Of a stretch of DNA of 12,354 bases, positions 8,201 through 12,354 are shown in pieces. The stretch covers positions 1 through 12,354 of the forward strand of contig VYDD01000248.1 of NCBI GenBank assembly GCA_009843625.1. Direction: 5' to 3'. Made by a program: the position numbers and the translations under genes. The notes beneath the pieces are model-generated. The model did no database searches. It saw only the letters and a list, made by a program, of their open reading frames with translations, and was not told the DNA's origin. This stretch comes from Gammaproteobacteria bacterium. Its GTDB lineage: Bacteria > Gemmatimonadota > Gemmatimonadetes > Longimicrobiales > Gaopeijiaceae. Position 1 is the first letter of the stretch, and every line of letters begins with the position of its first letter.

Positions 8201-8399
8201 CGAAACGACCGTTGGCATTGGTGACGTTGCCCACGCCCTCGGCGGCGATGCTCACCTGTGCGCCCGCCAGCGGCAGCCCGGTGCCCACCTCCTGGACCGA
8301 GCCGGTGACGGTGCCGGTCTGGGCGGACAGCGGAGCGGCAATCATGGCCATGGCGCAGACCGCGCCGGTTAAGGTGAAGACCTTACGAAGGATTTTCAT
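5277..8399 (-). CDS. SusC/RagA-family TonB-linked outer-membrane transporter
   Basis: A 1040-residue outer-membrane channel that imports large ligands with TonB energy, paired with SusD. Seen: signal peptide (cleavage near LSA-Q, residue 26); carboxypeptidase-regulatory-like beta domain about 29-110 (GSVQEVGTGLPLAGAQVSI, NANGRFVLLGIPAG, IRYIGYG); a possible TonB-interacting LDEVIVTGTG near 113-122; a plug domain with ALSGRVAGM, ILLRGA, PLIYVDGVRID, NDIERIEIIKGAAAATLYG and SSGVIQIITKRG (about 153-253); then a beta barrel ending in Phe as barrel proteins do. ATG 8399 is chosen over an upstream ATG at 8429 because AGGAGGT sits 6 bases before it and the signal peptide starts there. Near the C-terminus lies NKCPVDVCMSD, two cysteines five apart, unusual in barrels and possibly a loop disulphide. 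Ligand unknown. Confidence 0.96.
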   Translation of the reverse strand: MKILRKVFTLTGAVCAMAMIAAPLSAQTGTVTGSVQEVGTGLPLAGAQVSIAAEGVGNVTNANGRFVLLGIPAGNHVLEIRYIGYGTEPQDITVVADQTVNIDVQMESEAIALDEVIVTGTGVVTERRRLGQTVETLGAETINTAPVSNITEALSGRVAGMVPGIAPNVGTSSQILLRGAVSLTQRSAPLIYVDGVRIDSNYSKVGGARQATSLDRLNPNDIERIEIIKGAAAATLYGTEASSGVIQIITKRGSAGDPVWTFGTGFDGTRIPEARLKGVWGYNFDTKQLQTLGKPVLDYLGGWGSVMDFNADVRGGTSTVQYFASGRLRDEVGQMGREYREFQGTMDANLRANLTVQATERLGIRVDMNTVFSDRRQPGQNGLNWGSGYLWGFFLATPRNPAPRFQYGGRYGVNAYEIAWPPPHGYNGPLSPSEHFLPLDSDPIASVTSNQDEQRVTLSGALTYDWGNGIRSELIMGRDRMTEEYIEHVNKGLNIYHEQGERLVRTSERTATTLDFKTSWSRDFSENLTSTLLVGGQSFWEEEWFRTLGVRDFPLRQLATLPAGSQLLPPNETFQEVINAGVYAQEEVGLWNRLFLNAGLRVDGNSAFGENFAFQVYPKGGASWVVSEHDFWPFQSWDQFRVRAALGAAGLQPGAFDATQTWVPGIGVDNLSIVRTGNPGNPDLKPERTLEWEFGTEFGFLDGRVGLDVVYYNATTSDALLPVPSAASTGFLQPVVSNVGKIRNQGFESSLDVTWVRRPSLRWSTTFQVALNDSEILDMGGVPPYRVHIQGGTSAGRYYPTMKEGFTPGAWIAPVPDPSNPYTVAVPIEQLTRLNQITPNKLKNAAGGDSLEYVGRPIPLWTGSFLTSLDLPGGLSVNATFTGAYDYHMFSEVSVIQDAFTRNSPRVAEFEAILDDPNTSVAERQRVAENFGNQHPSMISSYLFRADFLRFADLSFNYNVPESFVTSLAGMNSLVVRLSATNLFLWNKCPVDVCMSDPLTPYHGIPDARAGGPYNAFGMNSDYGQPPSPRRYGIRFQATF

Positions 8400-8405
8400 G
8401 CTTCC

Positions 8406-8412
8406 ACCTCCT
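8406..8412 (-). promoter_or_regulatory. Strong ribosome binding site of the SusC gene
   Basis: AGGAGGT on the minus strand, 6 bases before ATG 8399. It is the best match to the consensus in the window and shows that the signal-peptide Met, not the Met ten codons upstream, is the true start. It suggests high SusC synthesis. The 108-base gap up to the ankyrin stop shows no clear promoter or terminator. Confidence 0.8.
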
Positions 8413-8507
8413 GCTTGGGGGAACGGCATCGATCCTGCTCCCGGGAATCCGCCCTGGATTCTCCGGGTTCTGTGAGGTCCTCGGGCGCACAGCCCTCGGC
8501 CTCCGAA

Positions 8508-10313
8508 CTAACACATGGCGCAGTTTTGGTTGTTGATGGCGCCCAGCCGCTCGAGCAGAGCGATCGTCGCCGGAAACGGGCGGACATTGTAGCTCGGACT
8601 GTTGGCCATGTCGACGGTCGTCTGGCCGAGTCGCGTCACCGCATGCACGTCGGCGCCGCGCTCGATCAGGTAGAGGATGACTTCGTTGTCACCGCGTGAA
8701 GCGGCGTTGTGGAGCGGCGTGCGGGCGTCCAGATCCCGTGCGTTCACGTCGGCGCCCAGCTCCTCAACGAGATACCTGACGGCCGGGAGCCATCCGCCCG
8801 GCACGTACCGGTGTTCGTTCGCGGCGCGCTGGTCGTAGCCCACGCCCGTCGCCGCGTGGATGGGATACATGGCGGCGCCTCCCGGGGGAACCGGCGGTAT
8901 GCCGCTCTCGTCCACGGCAGCCGAGTAGTCCGCAGCCACCGGGGCAACCTCCGCGCCCGCCGGCTTTCGGCTGGCGATGCCCGGGTCCGCCCCGTAGGCG
9001 ACCAGCAGCTTCATCGCGGCGACGTCGACACCGAGCGCGGCGCGGAAGAAGGGCGTGGTTCCCTCCAGGTTCGCGCTGACGAGACGCTGGTGGGCCCACC
9101 ACAGATCCCTGCTGAGCCGCGCGTTGGGATCCGCTCCCGCGAGCAGCAACTCCTCCATCACGTGGAGGTAGCCGGCCTGCTGGGCCTCGTGGGCGCGCGG
9201 CTGGGGATAGAAGGAGGTGCCGGCCCATTGCACGTTGATCACGGCGAACAGGGGCGTCGCGCCCGGGTCGCTGGCGACGTTGGGATCGGCTCCGCGCTTG
9301 AGGAGATCGAGCCCCAGGTCGAAGCGCCCGTTCAACATGGCGATCAGCAGCGGGCTGGTTCCGTCTCCGCTGGTCTGGTCGATGTCGGCGCCCCCGTCCA
9401 GGAGCGCGGCCACGGCTTCCCTGTGCCCGGCACGGGCCGCGTGCAGGAGGGGAGTGAGGCCGCCCCACCTGCCTACCAGGGCCGGCTGGCCCGGCGGGGG
9501 GTTGGTCGATATCGGCGAGATGCCTTGCACCTCGCCGTCCAGGATAAGCACATCGCCCCTGCGCTGCACTTCGCGCGCGGCTTCGATGGCCACCGCCACC
9601 TGCCCGGGCGTGGGGCGTTCGCCCTCGTCGACCGGTCCCCAGGGGTCCGCGCGCGGGTCGTTCTCCAGCCAGTCCGGCCGGAACTGGGCCAGCACTTCAT
9701 ACAGCCTGTGCTGCGCGGCGACATCCACGGCCGCCCGCCGATCGACATCCTCGATCACCGACTCGGCCAGCGAAACATCCGCTCCCAGCTCGAGAAGCGT
9801 GCGGATGGCATGCGCGCGGTTCCGGGCGGCCGCGAAGACGAGCGGGGTCTGCTTCCACTCCCGTTCGCGGGCGTCCAGGTCGGCGCCGGCATCGGCCAGC
9901 AGCCGTATCGCCTCCGAACTCCCCGACTCGGCGGCCAGGTGGAGCGCGGTCACCCCGCTGTTGGTGGTCCTGGCATGCACGTCGGCGCCCGCCGCGAGCA
10001 GCGACTTCACGACCCCGGCGCCTCCGGCACGGCTCGCGAGGTGAAGGGGGGTATAGCGCCCGATCCGGGTTCCCGCCTCGACGTTGGCTCCCGCGGTGAC
10101 GAGCAGCCGCGCCATCTCGATGTCGCCGTGGCGCGCGGCCCAGTGAAGGGCGGTCATTCCGTCGCCCTGGGCCTCGTTGGCATCGGCCCCCTGCTCCAGC
10201 AGCGCGCGAACGGCCTCGAGGTCGCCGCGCATGGCCGCATCGGCCACGGGACCGCTCGCGGCCGGGCCGGCCAGCAGCAGGGCGATGATCGCCAGGGCGG
10301 CGGTAGGGTTCAC
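8508..10313 (-). CDS. Exported ankyrin-repeat protein with C-terminal CxxC
   Basis: About 601 residues. A hydrophobic signal (1-20) precedes ankyrin repeats near 22-48, 52-80, 87-115, 120-149, 154-183, 286-314, 318-347, 352-398 (with insert), 418-447, 482-526 (with insert), 530-559 and a worn final copy to 592; typical cores are TALHWAARHGD, TPLHLASRAGG and LLEQGADANEA. Residues about 184-285 interrupt the array with sequence that is not ankyrin (PDWLENDPRADPW, GDVLILDGEVQGISP). The chain ends NNQNCAMC, a CxxC at the last four residues. Ankyrin repeats bind proteins, so a periplasmic scaffold is likely. Two GTG starts are possible, 10319 and 10313; I prefer 10313 because AGGGG lies 7 bases before it. 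Only about 10 bases separate it from the DUF1552 stop, implying co-translation. Partner unknown. Confidence 0.93.
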   Translation of the reverse strand: MNPTAALAIIALLLAGPAASGPVADAAMRGDLEAVRALLEQGADANEAQGDGMTALHWAARHGDIEMARLLVTAGANVEAGTRIGRYTPLHLASRAGGAGVVKSLLAAGADVHARTTNSGVTALHLAAESGSSEAIRLLADAGADLDAREREWKQTPLVFAAARNRAHAIRTLLELGADVSLAESVIEDVDRRAAVDVAAQHRLYEVLAQFRPDWLENDPRADPWGPVDEGERPTPGQVAVAIEAAREVQRRGDVLILDGEVQGISPISTNPPPGQPALVGRWGGLTPLLHAARAGHREAVAALLDGGADIDQTSGDGTSPLLIAMLNGRFDLGLDLLKRGADPNVASDPGATPLFAVINVQWAGTSFYPQPRAHEAQQAGYLHVMEELLLAGADPNARLSRDLWWAHQRLVSANLEGTTPFFRAALGVDVAAMKLLVAYGADPGIASRKPAGAEVAPVAADYSAAVDESGIPPVPPGGAAMYPIHAATGVGYDQRAANEHRYVPGGWLPAVRYLVEELGADVNARDLDARTPLHNAASRGDNEVILYLIERGADVHAVTRLGQTTVDMANSPSYNVRPFPATIALLERLGAINNQNCAMC

Positions 10314-10323
10314 GAGCACGCCC

Positions 10324-11766
10324 CTATCGGCTCGATGACTCCGCCGCGGCCAGGGCGCCGCCGGGATACCCCAGCGCGAACTCGCCCGTGCTGTCGCCGA
10401 AGCTGTCCATGTCCTCGTGCCCCAACTGGTGCAGCAGGCTGAGGAAGACGTTCGCCATGGGGGTCCCGTCCGGGGCCTTCAGGTGGACGTTGCCCTCGAG
10501 CCGTCCGTTGCCGTGGCCCAGCAGGATGAGCGGGCAGCGCCGATGGTTGTGCACGTTGCCGTCGGCCATCGGCGAACCCCACACGATTACCGACTTCTCC
10601 AGCAGGTTCGCGTCTCCGTCCATGCTCGCCTGCAGCTTCTCCAGGAAGTACGGCAGCGGGCTCATGCGGTACTGCGCGATCTGGTTGAAGTCCAGAATGG
10701 CCTCTTCGCTGTTGCCGTGGTGCGACGCCGGATGGAACGGCGTGGTGGTGCCGCTTTCGGGGTGGATCCGGTTCGACGCGTCGCGCCCCATCTTGAAGGA
10801 CACGACCCGGGTCATATCGGTCTGGAAGGCCAGCACCTGCAGGTCGAACATCAGCTCCATGTGCTCGGCGAAGGAGTCGGGCACGCCCGCCGGGGCCTCC
10901 GGCAGTTCCCGCTGCTCGCCGCTCGAGTTGAACTCCTCCACCTTCTGAATGCGGCGCTCCACCTCGCGCACGTTGTCCAAATACCGGTCCAGCCGGTTCC
11001 GGTCCTCGGTACCCACCCTGGACCGGAGCGTCGCCACCTCATCCACGATCCAGTCGAGGATGCTCTGGTTGGTGCGCCTGCGGACCGCGCGCTCCTCGTT
11101 GCTTCCGCCGGCGCCGAAAAGAAGATCGAACGCGGCGCGCGGATCGCGGATCATCGGCAGCGGCTCGGTCGGCGACGCCCAGCTTATCGCGTCCGTGTAC
11201 GCGCAGTGGTAGTTGTACCAGCAGCCGCCGCCCTGCCCCAGGTTCTCGATGCAGAGCTGCAGCGACGGGAGCGCGGTGTCCTGCCCGAACCGGCGCGCCT
11301 GCAGCTGGTCGAGGGAGACGCCCACGTAGATGTCCGATCCCTGGGTCTGCTTGGGATGGCACTGGGTCAGGAAGACCGCCGTCGACCGGAAGTGGTCGCC
11401 GCCGATCTCGTTGGGCTCGTAGGCCTCGGCCATGCGCACGTCGGTGTTGCTGATGATGGTGAGGTAGTCCTGAAAGCGTTCGAGCGGCTTGAGCACGTTC
11501 GCATCCGTCATGCGGAAGTTTCGCCCGGTCGTCTCGGGTGCGAACAGATGCTGGCTCGCGCCCCACTCGCTGCAACCCGGCACCCCGTGCACCTCCTCGA
11601 TGCACACCAGGCGGGTGCGGTCCTCGAGCGCGGCCGCCGCGCGTCCCCAGCGGCCCGGTCCGGCCGGCATCATCGCGTCCAGGAGGGGCAGCGCCACCGT
11701 GGCCCCCATCCCGCGCACGAAGGTGCGGCGGGGAATGTGCGCGCCCGTGATGAAGCTGGTCGTCAT
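10324..11766 (-). CDS. DUF1552 family protein, Tat-exported
   Basis: About 480 residues. The N-terminus holds a twin-arginine signal, PRRTFVRGMGATVALPLLDAM (arginines 13-14), so it folds in the cytoplasm before export, often a sign of a cofactor or metal. Family-typical blocks follow: CIEEVHGVPGCSEW, STAVFLTQCHPKQ, GCWYNYHCAYTDAISWASPTEPLP, LDRYLDNVREVERRIQ, DMTRVVSFKMGRDAS, PASHHGN, VIVWGSPMADGNVHNH and a FGDSTGEFAL tail. The function of DUF1552 is not established; the closing blocks look like the related DUF1501/alkaline-phosphatase-like proteins, so a metal-dependent hydrolase is my inference only. Start 11766 is supported by AGGGAG 7 bases upstream; an in-frame ATG at 11787 is the alternative. 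It sits between a DUF1592 protein and the ankyrin protein; DUF1592-DUF1552 neighbours recur in Planctomycetota and Acidobacteriota. Confidence 0.92.
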   Translation of the reverse strand: MTTSFITGAHIPRRTFVRGMGATVALPLLDAMMPAGPGRWGRAAAALEDRTRLVCIEEVHGVPGCSEWGASQHLFAPETTGRNFRMTDANVLKPLERFQDYLTIISNTDVRMAEAYEPNEIGGDHFRSTAVFLTQCHPKQTQGSDIYVGVSLDQLQARRFGQDTALPSLQLCIENLGQGGGCWYNYHCAYTDAISWASPTEPLPMIRDPRAAFDLLFGAGGSNEERAVRRRTNQSILDWIVDEVATLRSRVGTEDRNRLDRYLDNVREVERRIQKVEEFNSSGEQRELPEAPAGVPDSFAEHMELMFDLQVLAFQTDMTRVVSFKMGRDASNRIHPESGTTTPFHPASHHGNSEEAILDFNQIAQYRMSPLPYFLEKLQASMDGDANLLEKSVIVWGSPMADGNVHNHRRCPLILLGHGNGRLEGNVHLKAPDGTPMANVFLSLLHQLGHEDMDSFGDSTGEFALGYPGGALAAAESSSR

Positions 11767-11773
11767 CGTCGTG

Positions 11774-11778
11774 CTCCC
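11774..11778 (-). promoter_or_regulatory. Ribosome binding site of the DUF1552 gene
   Basis: GGGAG on the minus strand, 7 bases before ATG 11766. It lies inside the alternative reading frame starting at 11787, so it argues for the shorter protein, whose Tat signal then begins 12 residues before the arginine pair. Confidence 0.5.
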
Positions 11779-11797
11779 TGTGCTCATCGTGACGCCC

Positions 11798-11813
11798 CGG
11801 GGCCGGGGCCCCG
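11798..11813 (-). repeat. GC-rich hairpin between the DUF1592 and DUF1552 genes
   Basis: CGGGGCC (11798-11804) and GGCCCCG (11807-11813) are exact reverse complements with 2 bases between, so in RNA the stem would open slightly to make a loop. It sits between the DUF1592 stop and both candidate DUF1552 starts, and could attenuate or stabilise the message. The local run of alternating C and G blocks allows several pairings, so it may just reflect composition. Confidence 0.35.
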
Positions 11814-11832
11814 CGGCATGCTGTCTCGTCGT

Positions 11833-12354
11833 TTATCCGCCCTCGACCCCGGCCGCCGTCGCAGTCCCGATGTCCTGCCTGCTGCGGAAGGCATCGCTCT
11901 TCACGACGCCGAGGACGAAGGATGAGATTCTGTAGTCGTTGCTCTCCGCCTCGCGCGCGATGGCGCGTATGGTCGGCCCGTCGTAGTACTCGACGCGGCG
12001 CCCCAGGGCGTACGCCAGCAGGTTCATGGTGAAGGTGCGCACCAGCGGGATCGGGCGCTCCAGGAGCGCGTCCGCGAGCTGCACCGAGTTGGTGAGATCG
12101 GTGCCGTCGTAGAGCTGGCCCCGGGCGTCGAGAGGGGATCCGCTCTCGCGAATCCGCCATTCCCCGGTTACGCCGAAGTTCTCCAGCGCCACCCCGATGG
12201 GATCCATGAACTGATGGCAGGCGGCGCAAACCGGGTTCCGCCGATGGATCTCCAGCCGCTCGCGCGTGGTGAGCAGCCGGCCCTCCCCTTCGTCCTCGGT
12301 CTCTTCCAGAGCGGGCACGTCGGGGGGCGGCGGCGGGGGCGGGGCGTCCAGCAG
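11833..12354 (-). CDS. DUF1592/DUF1588/DUF1585-type protein, C-terminal part (5' end beyond window)
   Basis: The last 173 residues of a much larger protein; the frame is open to the right edge. Seen: a proline-rich LLDAPPPPPPPDVPALEE lead, then the DUF1588-like block with RLEIHRRNPVCAACHQFMDPIG, whose CAACH is a haem-c-type CxxCH, then ALENFGVTGEWR and LDARGQLYDGTDL, then DUF1585 with VRTFTMNLLAYALGRRVEYYD and RISSFVLGVVKSDAFRSR. Full members carry an N-terminal cytochrome-c-like domain, DUF1587, DUF1592, DUF1588 and DUF1585, and are exported. The ATG at 12318 is internal and not a start. The stop at 11833 lies 66 bases before the preferred DUF1552 start. The family is of unknown function; a periplasmic redox or haem role is suggested by CxxCH but unproven. 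Confidence 0.92.
   Translation of the reverse strand: MLDAPPPPPPPDVPALEETEDEGEGRLLTTRERLEIHRRNPVCAACHQFMDPIGVALENFGVTGEWRIRESGSPLDARGQLYDGTDLTNSVQLADALLERPIPLVRTFTMNLLAYALGRRVEYYDGPTIRAIAREAESNDYRISSFVLGVVKSDAFRSRQDIGTATAAGVEGG

Noticed and set aside
8455..8490. CCTCGGGC and GCCCTCGG as a terminator after the ankyrin gene
   Set aside because: Most of the similarity is a direct repeat; only 4 bp can pair, so it is no usable hairpin.
10417..11925. A plus-strand open frame of about 500 codons over the DUF1552 gene
   Set aside because: It is antisense to a gene with clear family blocks; its composition is that of a shadow frame.
12319..12354. Proline-rich run as a repeat expansion or new linker
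   Set aside because: A proline-rich stretch before PDVPALEE is a normal part of DUF1592/DUF1588 proteins.

Overview
This is a high-GC bacterial chromosomal fragment with dense coding and short intergenic gaps. I see no tRNA or rRNA gene, CRISPR array, insertion sequence or phage gene. The gene mix is a SusC/SusD outer-membrane pair, a DUF1592-type protein with a haem-like CxxCH, a Tat-exported DUF1552 protein and an exported ankyrin protein. Together with the style of the SusC plug domain, it points to Gemmatimonadota (an uncultured, perhaps Longimicrobiales/Palauibacter-like lineage). Acidobacteriota or Rhodothermota-type Bacteroidota are alternatives. This placement is inference from protein style, not a database match.

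Layout. (1) Bases 1-1527, minus strand: an Fpg/Nei-family DNA glycosylase followed 37 bases later by a small COG3910-like ATPase that runs off the left edge. (2) Bases 1752-3842, plus strand: an exported MBL-fold hydrolase whose reading frame breaks near base 2485, then two tandem paralogous small lipoproteins of no recognised family. (3) Bases 3843-3960: a convergent gap holding a perfect 13-bp inverted repeat, the likely shared terminator. (4) Bases 3961-8399, minus strand: susC then susD. (5) Bases 8508-12354, minus strand: the C-terminal end of a DUF1592/1588/1585 protein (cut by the right edge), a DUF1552 protein and an ankyrin-repeat protein, tightly packed.

How the genes may work together. 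All minus-strand genes from 12354 down to 3961 read in one direction: DUF1592 -> DUF1552 -> ankyrin -> SusC -> SusD. The first three almost certainly form one transcription unit, since the DUF1552 stop lies only a few bases from the ankyrin start. SusC and SusD form a second tight pair 108 bases downstream. Every member carries an export signal or, for the truncated DUF1592 protein, belongs to an exported family. A cell-envelope programme that captures a substrate (SusD), imports it (SusC) and processes it in the periplasm (DUF1592/DUF1552/ankyrin) is therefore a reasonable hypothesis. The substrate cannot be read from the sequence.

The least explained items are the duplicated lipoproteins, the exported ankyrin protein with its internal non-repeat insert and terminal CxxC, and the DUF1592/DUF1552/ankyrin trio itself.
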